From positions 160,411 to 224,410 of the forward strand of contig CAXTSE010000005.1 in assembly GCA_964246985.1 (NCBI GenBank): a stretch of DNA of 64,000 nucleotides, given 5' to 3'. Source of the stretch: CAXTSE01 sp964246985 (GTDB lineage: Bacteria > Actinomycetota > Actinomycetes > Actinomycetales > Microbacteriaceae). The notes under the pieces are model-generated. The model worked only from the letters and a program-made list of their open reading frames with translations. It made no database searches and was not told the DNA's origin. Below, piece after piece: positions 31,439 to 40,402 of the stretch; positions within the stretch are counted from its first letter, which is position 1, and every line of letters starts with the position of its first letter. Position numbers and translations under genes: made by a program.

Positions 31439-32294
31439 ACCCCGTCCAGCCGAACGCACGGAGACGACGCCGAGCGGTGGCGACGACGCGTTCGAAATCC
31501 GGGAGGTCGTCGGCCGTGGCGCGGATCACACCGATCCCGAGGTCCTCGATGGCAGACAGGCGGATGACGTCACGTCGCCACTGGCGCGCATCCGTCCGGT
31601 GCTGTTCGCCGTCGTACTCCAGGGCGAGCGGCCAGTCGCGGAAGCGGAGGTCGGGCCGTGCCACGAATCGACCTCGGGCATCACGCAGGTCGACGTTCGC
31701 GATCAGGGGCGGCAGGTCGGCGACGGTGCAGGCGAGTCGCAGCAGGGTCTCGGGCCGCGACTCCGAGCCCGGATCGAGGAGAGCAAGCGCCTGACGGAGT
31801 TGCGCCACTCCACGGCGCTCCACCCGCCTGTCGACGGCTCGGAGGAGCTCGGCGACCTCGGTCTGCGGGTTCCGACCCGCGATCAGGTGGTCGCCGACCG
31901 CGACGAGATCCGGCAGCGAGAGCAGGGGCGCCAGATCGCACCAGGTGCGCTCTCGCGAGGTGACCGGTATCGCACGGACCACGTCCACATCCGGCTCGTC
32001 GATTCGGCGCTGGTGCCCGACGACGCCGTCGGCGTCGGGTGCGCGACGGCCGCGCGGGTAGGTGACGTGGATGTCGGATGCGTTCGAGAGTCGGGTCGGC
32101 AGCGGCATGCCCCAGAGCAGCGCGGCCGTGCTGTGCGAGACGACGGCATGCCGCGGGAGGCGCGTCAGGAGAGCCGCGGCTCGGTCCTCCGTCGACGTGG
32201 GCGGCCGGATGCTCCGCACCCCGATCCAGGGACGCTCGAGATCGCGAGCGCGCAGTCGCGAGCGTGAGACACCGAGGTCGATCGCGCTCCGCAC
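31437..32294 (-). CDS. AbiEi/DUF559-like protein, possible endonuclease fold
   Basis: A 285-aa cytoplasmic protein of a type common in Microbacteriaceae. The middle region (AVVSHSTAALLWGMPLP) resembles the AbiEi-type antitoxin/winged-helix module. The C-terminal part contains RPDLRFRDWPLALEYDGEQHR and then IEDLGIGVIRATADDL, the pattern of DUF559 and Vsr-like proteins with a PD-(D/E)XK-type fold (Asp in PDLRF, Glu in LEYDG). A partner toxin gene is not visible next to it, so a toxin-antitoxin role cannot be claimed. The GTG start at 32294 has a GGAGG site 8 nt upstream. The function is unknown. Confidence 0.65.
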   Translation of the reverse strand: MRSAIDLGVSRSRLRARDLERPWIGVRSIRPPTSTEDRAAALLTRLPRHAVVSHSTAALLWGMPLPTRLSNASDIHVTYPRGRRAPDADGVVGHQRRIDEPDVDVVRAIPVTSRERTWCDLAPLLSLPDLVAVGDHLIAGRNPQTEVAELLRAVDRRVERRGVAQLRQALALLDPGSESRPETLLRLACTVADLPPLIANVDLRDARGRFVARPDLRFRDWPLALEYDGEQHRTDARQWRRDVIRLSAIEDLGIGVIRATADDLPDFERVVATARRRLRAFGWTG

Positions 32295-32343
32295 AGCGAA
32301 GGCCTCCGCAACTCAGGATGAGGGGAGCAGGGGTGGGCCGGGG

Positions 32344-33315
32344 TCAGCTCAGGCGACCGGCACCCGCGGCGACGGGTGCGGATGTGACTTCACCGGGCGC
32401 TGCGCCAGCCGCGACGACCGGATCGGCCGGGCGCTTCAGTGAGAGCACCGTGGCGGTGGCGGCCGAGACCAGCAGGCACGCGAGCAGCATGTGCGCCCCG
32501 ACCAGGAAGGGCGGGAGCCCGAGCCGTGCCTGCGCGAGGCCCACCGCGATCTGCACCAGCTCGACCGCGAGCAGCGCCACGAGCCACCGCTGCGACGGCA
32601 GCCGGCGCATCGTCGCGATGCCCACCAGGAGCACGGTGAGCCCGAACAGGATGTAGGCGGGCCACGAGTGCACGTGCTGCAGCAGCACCGGGTCGAGTCC
32701 GTTGCGCGCGGCGCCGCCGTCTCCTGCGTGCGGGCCGGATCCGGTGGTGAGGATTCCGACGAGCACCGTCACCAGCACCAGGGCCGACATCAGGTGCACC
32801 CCGATCGCGAACGGCCGCGGCGCCGTGGACACACGCGCCCCGTTGCCGCGGTACACCCGCCACACCAGGACCGTGGCCAGCACGACCAGGACCATCGACA
32901 CCACGAAGTGCAGACCGACGACGTAGGGGTTCAGGTTCGTCAGGACCGAGATGCCGCCGATGACCGCCTGCACCGGGATCCCCAGGCCGAGCAGCAGGGC
33001 CACGACGAACAGATCCCGACGCTCGCGACGGATCCGCAGCACCGCGAGGAAGGTCAGCAGCGCGACGACGACGAGCACGAAGGTGAGCAGCCGGTTGCCG
33101 AACTCGATGACGCCGTGGATGCCCATCTCGGGCGTCGCCACGAAGGATCCGTCGGTGCACTGCGGCCAGGTCGGGCAGCCGAGCCCCGACCCGGTGAGGC
33201 GCACGAGGCCGCCGGTTCCGACGATCACGATGTTGACGACGAGCGACACCCACGCGAGCACGCGCACGCGTCGATCCGCTGTCGACGTCGGGAACCGGAG
33301 CACTGCGGGCCTCAT
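32344..33315 (-). CDS. ctaA: Haem A synthase (COX15/CtaA family)
   Basis: A 323-aa membrane protein that oxidises haem O to haem A for aa3-type cytochrome oxidase. It has eight hydrophobic segments in two four-helix halves. Family motifs are the GTGGLVRLTGSGLGCPTWPQC loop with its conserved Cys pair, EFGNRLLTF with a haem-ligand His-like region before it (MGIHGVIEFGNR), and LHFVVSM. ATG 33315 is chosen because it gives a short basic N-terminus, and TAGAGT on the minus strand ends 7 nt upstream. It is divergent from sufB and works with ctaB in the same pathway. Confidence 0.93.
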   Translation of the reverse strand: MRPAVLRFPTSTADRRVRVLAWVSLVVNIVIVGTGGLVRLTGSGLGCPTWPQCTDGSFVATPEMGIHGVIEFGNRLLTFVLVVVALLTFLAVLRIRRERRDLFVVALLLGLGIPVQAVIGGISVLTNLNPYVVGLHFVVSMVLVVLATVLVWRVYRGNGARVSTAPRPFAIGVHLMSALVLVTVLVGILTTGSGPHAGDGGAARNGLDPVLLQHVHSWPAYILFGLTVLLVGIATMRRLPSQRWLVALLAVELVQIAVGLAQARLGLPPFLVGAHMLLACLLVSAATATVLSLKRPADPVVAAGAAPGEVTSAPVAAGAGRLS

Positions 33316-33322
33316 GCTGACA

Positions 33323-33328
33323 ACTCTA
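33323..33328 (-). promoter_or_regulatory. -10 box (TAGAGT) of ctaA
   Basis: On the minus strand TAGAGT ends 7 nt before the ATG at 33315, which suggests a leaderless ctaA mRNA. Confidence 0.45.
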
Positions 33329-33370
33329 GGCTTGCGAACCTGTGGGTCGCCCACCTGGCAGACCGCCGCA

Positions 33371-33403
33371 CCCCGGTCGATCCGGGGCCCCGCCCTGTAG
33401 CAT
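33371..33403 (+). promoter_or_regulatory. Candidate SUF operon promoter with upstream palindrome
   Basis: A palindrome CCCCGG-TCGAT-CCGGGG lies at 33371-33387, and a -10-like TAGCAT at 33398-33403, about 150 nt before sufB. The palindrome sits where a regulator could bind, but it does not match a site I can name. The long leader contains a 39-codon open frame. Confidence 0.35.
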
Positions 33404-33430
33404 TGAACGGTTCAGGAGCGTCATTCCCGG

Positions 33431-33550
33431 ATGCGGTCGATGGGGCCCGCGCTGCGTCAGGCACCAGGTGCCCCCGCAGTCCGAGGATCCGCTCCGAATA
33501 CGGAATGCCGATACGAGCGGAATGGTTCGACTCGGCAGGAGAAGAGGTAA
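33431..33550 (+). other. Short upstream open frame in the sufB leader
   Basis: An ATG at 33431 opens a 39-codon frame (starting MRSMGPALRQ and ending RQEKR) that stops with TAA 5 nt before the sufB ATG and runs over its ribosome site. It has no obvious Shine-Dalgarno sequence of its own. It may be chance, or a leader peptide that affects sufB translation. Confidence 0.25.
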
Positions 33551-33555
33551 GCCCC

Positions 33556-34974
33556 ATGTCAGACGTGCTCATCGACCGACCCGAGCTCGCAGGTCTCGGC
33601 CAGTACGAATTCGGCTGGTCCGACTCGGACGCCGCAGGTGCCACCGCGCGCCGCGGCATCGACGAATCGGTCGTCACCAACATCTCGGCCCTCAAGAACG
33701 AGCCCGACTGGATGCTCAAGATGCGCCTCAAGGCGCTGAAGCTCTTCGGCATCAAGCCGATGCCGACGTGGGGCGCCGACCTGAGCGGCATCGACTTCGA
33801 CAACATCAAGTACTTCGTGCGGTCGACCGAGAAGCAGGCCACGACGTGGGAGGAGCTCCCCGACGACATCAAGGCCACCTACGAGCGACTCGGCATCCCC
33901 GAGGCCGAGCGTCAGCGCCTCGTCGCCGGTGTCGCCGCGCAGTACGAGTCCGAGGTCGTCTACCACCAGATCCGCGAGGACCTCGAGGCCCAGGGCGTCA
34001 TCTTCATGGACACCGACACCGCGCTCCGCGAGCACCCCGAGTTCTTCACCGAGTACTTCGGCACCGTGATCCCGTCGGGCGACAACAAGTTCGCCGCTCT
34101 GAACACGGCCGTGTGGTCGGGTGGATCGTTCGTCTACGTGCCCAAGGGCGTCAAGGTCGAGATCCCGCTGCAGGCCTACTTCCGGATCAACACCGAGAAC
34201 ATGGGCCAGTTCGAGCGCACGCTGATCATCGCCGACGAGGGCTCGTACGTGCACTACATCGAGGGCTGCACGGCCCCGATCTACAAGAGCGACTCGCTGC
34301 ACTCGGCGGTCGTCGAGATCATCGTGAAGAAGAACGCCCGCGTGCGCTACACGACGATCCAGAACTGGTCCAACAACGTCTACAACCTGGTCACCAAGCG
34401 CGCCCGCGCCGAGGCCGGAGCGACGATGGAGTGGATCGACGGCAACATCGGCTCCAAGGTGACGATGAAGTACCCGTCGATCTACCTGATGGGCGAGCAC
34501 GCCAAGGGCGAGACCCTGTCGGTGGCCTTCGCCGGTCCCGGCCAGCACCAGGACGCCGGCGCCAAGATGATCCACATGGCGCCGTACACGACGTCGTCGA
34601 TCGTCTCGAAGTCGATCGCGCGCGGTGGAGGACGAGCCGGATATCGCGGCGAGATCCGCGTGGACGCGAACGCGCACCACTCGGCCAACACGGTGCGCTG
34701 CGATGCTCTGCTCGTGGACACCATCTCGCGATCCGACACCTATCCGGCGATCGACATCCGTGTCGACGACGTGCAGCTCGGCCACGAGGCGACCGTCTCG
34801 CGCGTCAGCGAGGAGCAGCTGATCTACCTGATGTCGCGCGGCATGGCCGAGGACGAGGCCATGGCCATGATCGTGCGCGGCTTCATCGAGCCGATCGCGC
34901 GCGAGCTGCCGATGGAGTACGCCCTCGAGCTCAACAAGCTCATCGAGATGAGCATGGAAGGCAGTGTCGGCTAG
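33556..34974 (+). CDS. sufB: Fe-S cluster assembly protein SufB
   Basis: A 472-aa SufB, the scaffold subunit of the SufBCD complex on which Fe-S clusters are built. Characteristic segments are VWSGGSFVYVPKGV, YVHYIEGCTAP with the conserved Cys, NWSNNVYNL and the C-terminal beta-helix part DTYPAIDIRVDDVQLGHEATVS. No intein interrupts it, unlike in some mycobacteria. The ATG at 33556 has AGGAGAAGAGG upstream and gives the normal length. sufD starts directly at the next base after the stop codon. It is the first gene of the SUF operon here; no sufR regulator gene precedes it. Confidence 0.97.
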   Translation: MSDVLIDRPELAGLGQYEFGWSDSDAAGATARRGIDESVVTNISALKNEPDWMLKMRLKALKLFGIKPMPTWGADLSGIDFDNIKYFVRSTEKQATTWEELPDDIKATYERLGIPEAERQRLVAGVAAQYESEVVYHQIREDLEAQGVIFMDTDTALREHPEFFTEYFGTVIPSGDNKFAALNTAVWSGGSFVYVPKGVKVEIPLQAYFRINTENMGQFERTLIIADEGSYVHYIEGCTAPIYKSDSLHSAVVEIIVKKNARVRYTTIQNWSNNVYNLVTKRARAEAGATMEWIDGNIGSKVTMKYPSIYLMGEHAKGETLSVAFAGPGQHQDAGAKMIHMAPYTTSSIVSKSIARGGGRAGYRGEIRVDANAHHSANTVRCDALLVDTISRSDTYPAIDIRVDDVQLGHEATVSRVSEEQLIYLMSRGMAEDEAMAMIVRGFIEPIARELPMEYALELNKLIEMSMEGSVG

Positions 34975-36105
34975 ATGTCGTCCGCAACACTCACGGTGCC
35001 GGTGCAGACCCGGTCCGAGCGATTCGCGTCGCGCCTCCACGGCGACTTCCCGGAGGTCACCGGGCGCGAGGTCGACTGGAAGTACACGCCCGTCGAGCGC
35101 ATCCGCGACCTCATCGACGGCGAGCTCGACGGCTCGCCCTACGTGATCCTCTACCCCGAGGTCGCGGGCACGTCGGTCGAGTGGATCGATCGCTCGGATG
35201 CGCGCATCGGCCTCGGCGGCGCGACACCCGAGGACAAGGCATCGGCCAACGCCTGGTCGAGCTTCGAGAAGGCGCTGCACGTGTCGGTGGTGGGTGAGGA
35301 GCCGTCGACTCTCACCATCGCCCGCGGCGACCTCGGCACGGCGCCTCGCGCGGCCCACACCCTCATTACGGCGGCCGCCAACAGCGTCGGGCTCGTCGTC
35401 ATCGACAGCCGCGGCGGGGGCAACCTGGTCGAGAACGTCGAGATCGTGCTCGAGCAGGGTGCGCACCTCACCGTCGTGAGCCTGCAGGAGTGGGCCGAGG
35501 ACGGCATCCACCTGGCGAGCCACTTCGCGCGGGTCGGGCGCGACGCCCGCCTCAAGCACATCGTCGTCTCGCTCGGCGGATCGATCGTGCGGGTCAACCC
35601 CTCGACGCACCTCGCCGAGGCGGGCAGCGACGTCGAGATGCTCGGCGTCTACTTCGCCGACGCCGGCCAGCACCTCGAGCAGCAGGTCTACGTCAACCAC
35701 GACGCTCCGCAGTCGAAGAGCCGCGTCACCTACAAGGGCGCGCTCAACGGCCAGGGGGCGCACACCGTCTGGATCGGCGACGTGCTGATCGGGCGGGCCG
35801 CGGTCGGCACCGACAGCTACGAGCAGAACCGCAACCTCGTGCTCAGCGAGGGCACGCGCGCCGACTCGATCCCGAACCTCGAGATCGAGACCGGCGACAT
35901 CGCGGGAGCGGGCCACGCGAGCGCGACCGGCCGCTTCGACGACGAGCACCTCTTCTACCTGCAGTCGCGGGGCATCAGCGAGGAGGAGGCGCGGCGCCTC
36001 GTCGTGCTTGGCTTCCTCAGCGAGATCGTGCAGAAGATCGGCGACCGCGAGCTCGAGACGCGCCTGCTGGCGGCCCTCGAGTCCGAGCTGGGTGGGATCG
36101 CGTGA
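34975..36105 (+). CDS. sufD: Fe-S cluster assembly protein SufD
   Basis: A 376-aa SufD, the partner of SufB in the scaffold complex. The N-terminal lead (REVDWKYTPVERIRDL) is followed by the beta-helix core and the conserved C-terminal HASATGRFDDEHLFYLQSRGISEEEARRLVVLGFL, where the His and the end helix are family hallmarks. The ATG abuts the sufB stop codon with no gap, and the TGA overlaps the GTG of the ferredoxin gene, so the three genes are translationally coupled. Confidence 0.96.
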   Translation: MSSATLTVPVQTRSERFASRLHGDFPEVTGREVDWKYTPVERIRDLIDGELDGSPYVILYPEVAGTSVEWIDRSDARIGLGGATPEDKASANAWSSFEKALHVSVVGEEPSTLTIARGDLGTAPRAAHTLITAAANSVGLVVIDSRGGGNLVENVEIVLEQGAHLTVVSLQEWAEDGIHLASHFARVGRDARLKHIVVSLGGSIVRVNPSTHLAEAGSDVEMLGVYFADAGQHLEQQVYVNHDAPQSKSRVTYKGALNGQGAHTVWIGDVLIGRAAVGTDSYEQNRNLVLSEGTRADSIPNLEIETGDIAGAGHASATGRFDDEHLFYLQSRGISEEEARRLVVLGFLSEIVQKIGDRELETRLLAALESELGGIA

Positions 36106-36428
36106 CCTCCACGAAGGTCTTCCCGCTCTCCGACCTGACGCAGGATGCGGCCACCAAGGTCGTGCTCGACGGTGTCGCCATCGCGGTCGTGCTCGACTCG
36201 GCCGGCAGCGTCCACGCCATCGGCGACGTCTGCACCCACGGCGACATCTCGCTCAGCGAGGGCTTCGTCGAGGACGACACCCTCGAGTGCTGGGCCCACG
36301 GCTCGAAGTTCGAGCTGACCACGGGCAAGCCGCTCACCCTGCCGGCCTACGAGCCGGTCCCCGTCTTCGCCGTCGAGATCATCGACGGCGACGTCTACAT
36401 CGACCCCGCCACCACCGTGGCCGTCTAA
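36102..36428 (+). CDS. Rieske [2Fe-2S] ferredoxin-like protein in the SUF operon
   Basis: A 108-aa soluble Rieske ferredoxin, usually annotated as a non-heme iron oxygenase ferredoxin subunit. The cluster ligands are visible as CTHGD and CWAHGSKF, two Cys-x-His pairs 18 residues apart. There is no membrane anchor. It overlaps sufD by 4 nt (GTGA) and is followed 8 nt later by sufC. No oxygenase is nearby, so an electron-transfer or cluster-carrier role within SUF assembly is more likely than a dioxygenase role; that is inference from position. Confidence 0.9.
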   Translation: MTSTKVFPLSDLTQDAATKVVLDGVAIAVVLDSAGSVHAIGDVCTHGDISLSEGFVEDDTLECWAHGSKFELTTGKPLTLPAYEPVPVFAVEIIDGDVYIDPATTVAV

Positions 36429-36436
36429 GGAACATC

Positions 36437-37195
36437 ATGAGCACTCTGGAAATCAAGGACCTCAAGGTCTCGATCGAGACCGATCAGGGCACCAAGCCGA
36501 TCCTCAAGGGCGTCGACCTGACGATCAACGAGGGCGAGATCCATGCCGTCATGGGCCCCAACGGCTCGGGCAAATCGACCCTCGCCTACACGATCGCCGG
36601 TCACCCGCGCTACAAGGTCGACGGCGGCTCCATCACCCTCGACGGCGCCGACGTGCTCGCCATGAGCGTCGACGAGCGTGCGCGCGCAGGCCTGTTCCTG
36701 GCGATGCAGTACCCCGTCGAGATCCCCGGCGTCACGGTCTCGAACTTCCTGCGCACCGCCAAGACGGCGATCGTGGGAGAGGCTCCCGCGATCCGCCCGT
36801 GGACCACCACCGTGCGCGACGCGATGAAGGATCTCCGCATGGACTCCGAGTTCGCGGCCCGCAACGTCAACGAGGGCTTCTCCGGAGGCGAGAAGAAGCG
36901 TCACGAGATCCTCCAGCTCGAGCTGCTGCAGCCGAAGTTCGCCGTGCTCGACGAGACCGACTCCGGCCTCGACGTGGACGCGCTGAAGATCGTGTCGGAG
37001 GGCGTCAACCGCGCGAAGGACAAGACCGGCCTCGGCATCCTGCTGATCACCCACTACACGCGCATCCTGCGCTACATCCAGCCCGACTTCGTGCACGTGT
37101 TCGTCGACGGCCGCGTCGCCGAGGAGGGCGGCCGCGAGCTCGCCGACCGTCTCGAGGACGAGGGCTACGACCGGTACCTCGTCGGATCGGCCTGA
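36437..37195 (+). CDS. sufC: Fe-S cluster assembly ATPase SufC
   Basis: A 252-aa ABC-type ATPase that drives the SufBD scaffold. It has Walker A GPNGSGKST, the Q-loop region LFLAMQYPVEIPGV, signature FSGGEKKR and the SufC-specific Walker B LDETDSGLDVDAL. It is soluble and has no membrane partner. It follows the Rieske gene after 8 nt; the sufT-like gene starts 2 nt after its stop codon. All catalytic motifs are intact. Confidence 0.97.
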   Translation: MSTLEIKDLKVSIETDQGTKPILKGVDLTINEGEIHAVMGPNGSGKSTLAYTIAGHPRYKVDGGSITLDGADVLAMSVDERARAGLFLAMQYPVEIPGVTVSNFLRTAKTAIVGEAPAIRPWTTTVRDAMKDLRMDSEFAARNVNEGFSGGEKKRHEILQLELLQPKFAVLDETDSGLDVDALKIVSEGVNRAKDKTGLGILLITHYTRILRYIQPDFVHVFVDGRVAEEGGRELADRLEDEGYDRYLVGSA

Positions 37196-37197
37196 CC

Positions 37198-37527
37198 GTG
37201 CCCACCGCGCTCGAACCGCAGCTCTTCGACAAGCTCGAGGAGGGCCTGAAGGACGTCATCGACCCCGAGCTCGGCGTCAACATCGTCGACCTCGGGCTGA
37301 TCTACGACCTGGCCTGGGATGACGAGAACGACGCGCTGATCATCTCCATGACGCTGACCTCGGCCGGCTGCCCGCTGACCGATGTCATCGAGGAGCAGAC
37401 CGGTCAGGCCCTGGACGGGCTCGTGGAGCGGTTCCGCATCAACTGGGTGTGGATGCCGCCGTGGGGTCCCGAGCGGATCACCGACGACGGCCGCGACATG
37501 ATGCGCGCAATCGGCTTCAGCATCTAG
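37198..37527 (+). CDS. sufT: Metal-sulfur cluster assembly factor (SufT/DUF59, MIP18 family)
   Basis: A 109-aa MIP18-like protein of the DUF59 family that helps mature Fe-S proteins. The family core is KDVIDPELGVNIVDLGLIYD, followed by MTLTSAGCPLTD with the conserved reactive Cys, then VWMPPWGPERIT. The GTG start is 2 nt after the sufC stop codon. It is the last gene of the operon; no cysteine desulfurase (sufS) or sufU follows. A partial copy of its last codons appears about 90 nt downstream. Confidence 0.94.
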   Translation: MPTALEPQLFDKLEEGLKDVIDPELGVNIVDLGLIYDLAWDDENDALIISMTLTSAGCPLTDVIEEQTGQALDGLVERFRINWVWMPPWGPERITDDGRDMMRAIGFSI

Positions 37528-37616
37528 CTGGCTGAGCACCGCCGCGGAGCGACGCGTCTCGAAGCCCGACGCCGACGCGTCGTCGGAGCCGATTGCGCAT
37601 CGGCTTCAGCACCTAG
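37505..37616. repeat. Imperfect direct repeat at the ends of sufT and the kinase-like gene
   Basis: The sufT end reads CGCAATCGGCTTCAGCATCT (37507-37526, just before the AG of the stop). A near copy, CGCATCGGCTTCAGCACCTA, occurs near 37596-37615, lacking one A and with one C for T. The second copy holds the stop codon of the minus-strand kinase-like gene. Between them is a palindrome-rich spacer with CGACGCGTC and GACGCGTCGTC. It looks like a small local duplication. Confidence 0.6.
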
Positions 37617-38067
37617 CGGCCTCGCCGAGGCGCTCGATCTCGTCGACGAGCTCGGGGAGCGGTCGAGTCGCGTCCAGCTCGACGTCGCACACACGCCTCA
37701 GCAGCGGCTCGATGTCGCTCAGGTTGCGCGATATCTCGGCGCGATCCTCCGCTGTGCGCCCGTACGGGTTGTCCGGACGCTCGGCCACCCGCCCGAGGAG
37801 GACCTGCTCCGGGGCCGACAGGAGCACCGTCGACGTGAAGTCGAACTCTCCCTGGTTGACGACGCAGCCCGCGACGAACACGACCTCGGCAGCCGACCCG
37901 ACCAGCCAGGCGCGCATCCGCGTCTCGTCCCACATCGGCTCACCGTCGACATCGACGCACCAGCCGTCGTCGTCGGTGTCGATGCCGCGGAAGCCGCGCT
38001 CGACGAGAGCTCGGAGGACCGACGACTTGCCGGTCCCCGACATGCCGGTGATGAGGACGGCAGGCAC
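37606..38067 (-). CDS. P-loop kinase-like ATP-binding protein
   Basis: A 153-aa protein with a Walker A motif GMSGTGKSS at residues 8-16. The DTDDDGW segment and the NPYGRTAEDRAEI region near the C-terminus give the general form of small nucleotide or shikimate-kinase-like enzymes. The substrate cannot be told. GTG 38067 places the P-loop near the N-terminus and starts 11 nt after the bioY stop codon, so the gene is probably transcribed with bioY. The reading frame continues upstream antisense to other sequence but has no family similarity there. The stop codon lies within a short repeat shared with the end of sufT. Confidence 0.75.
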   Translation of the reverse strand: MPAVLITGMSGTGKSSVLRALVERGFRGIDTDDDGWCVDVDGEPMWDETRMRAWLVGSAAEVVFVAGCVVNQGEFDFTSTVLLSAPEQVLLGRVAERPDNPYGRTAEDRAEISRNLSDIEPLLRRVCDVELDATRPLPELVDEIERLGEAARC

Positions 38068-38078
38068 GTCGGCGGCGG

Positions 38079-38675
38079 CTACCGGTCGCGGGTCAGCTTC
38101 GCGGCGCCGCGCCAGGCGAGCGGCAGCAGTCCCCCCGCGATGAGGGCCTTGATCGCGCCGCCGATGAGGAACGGGTAGAGACCGGACTGCAGGGTCTGCC
38201 CGAGGTCCAGCCCGAGCACGACGGCGAGCCAGGGGAGGCCGACCGCGAAGACGACGAGCGTGCCGGCGGCGAAGGTGACGACGGCCTTCAGCACCTTGCG
38301 ATCCCAGGAGCGCTCGGCGAGCCAGCCCACCAGGGCAGCCGACAGGATGAACCCGACGATGTAGCCGCCGGTCGGTCCGGCGAGCACGCCGAGGCCTGAG
38401 GCGCCTTCGGTGAACACCGGGAGGCCGACGACGCCGAGGACGGCGTACAGGACCATGGCCAGCGATCCGCGGACGGCGCCGAGCGTCGAGCCGACCAGCA
38501 GCACCGCGAGCGTCTGCCCTGTGACCGGGACCGGCCACAGGGGCACGTAGAGCTGCGCGAACACCGTGACGAGAGCGGCGCCCGAGACGACGAGCACGGC
38601 ATCCATCAGCAGGCTGCGGTCGAACACGCGGTCGGCGAGGACGAGACGGGGAGCGGTGGGGGAGAGCGCGGTCAT
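38079..38675 (-). CDS. bioY: Biotin transporter BioY
   Basis: A 198-aa membrane protein, the substrate-binding S component of an ECF-type biotin importer. About six hydrophobic segments are seen, with the family motif PVPVTGQTLAVLLVGSTLG and the GPTGGYIVGFILSA loop. An AAGGA ribosome site lies upstream of the ATG at 38675. The energising subunits (bioM, bioN) are not adjacent, so it may work alone or with a shared ECF module encoded elsewhere. No BirA-type operator is recognised upstream. Confidence 0.94.
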   Translation of the reverse strand: MTALSPTAPRLVLADRVFDRSLLMDAVLVVSGAALVTVFAQLYVPLWPVPVTGQTLAVLLVGSTLGAVRGSLAMVLYAVLGVVGLPVFTEGASGLGVLAGPTGGYIVGFILSAALVGWLAERSWDRKVLKAVVTFAAGTLVVFAVGLPWLAVVLGLDLGQTLQSGLYPFLIGGAIKALIAGGLLPLAWRGAAKLTRDR

Positions 38676-38727
38676 GCGGAATCCTTGCGATCGTCGGCGG
38701 ACGGAATGGGCGGCGGGCCCTGCCGGT

Positions 38728-38733
38728 TAGACT
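38728..38733 (+). promoter_or_regulatory. -10 box (TAGACT) upstream of the ABC-F gene
   Basis: TAGACT lies about 60 nt before the GTG at 38793, in the gap divergent from bioY. It would give a leader of roughly 50 nt. Confidence 0.45.
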
Positions 38734-38792
38734 ACTGGGCTGGTGCACTCGCGCCCTCTCACTCCTCCCCACGAAGATTCGGACGTTCTGCT

Positions 38793-40391
<1,599 letters not shown>

Positions 40392-40402
40392 CGCCGGCGT
40401 CC

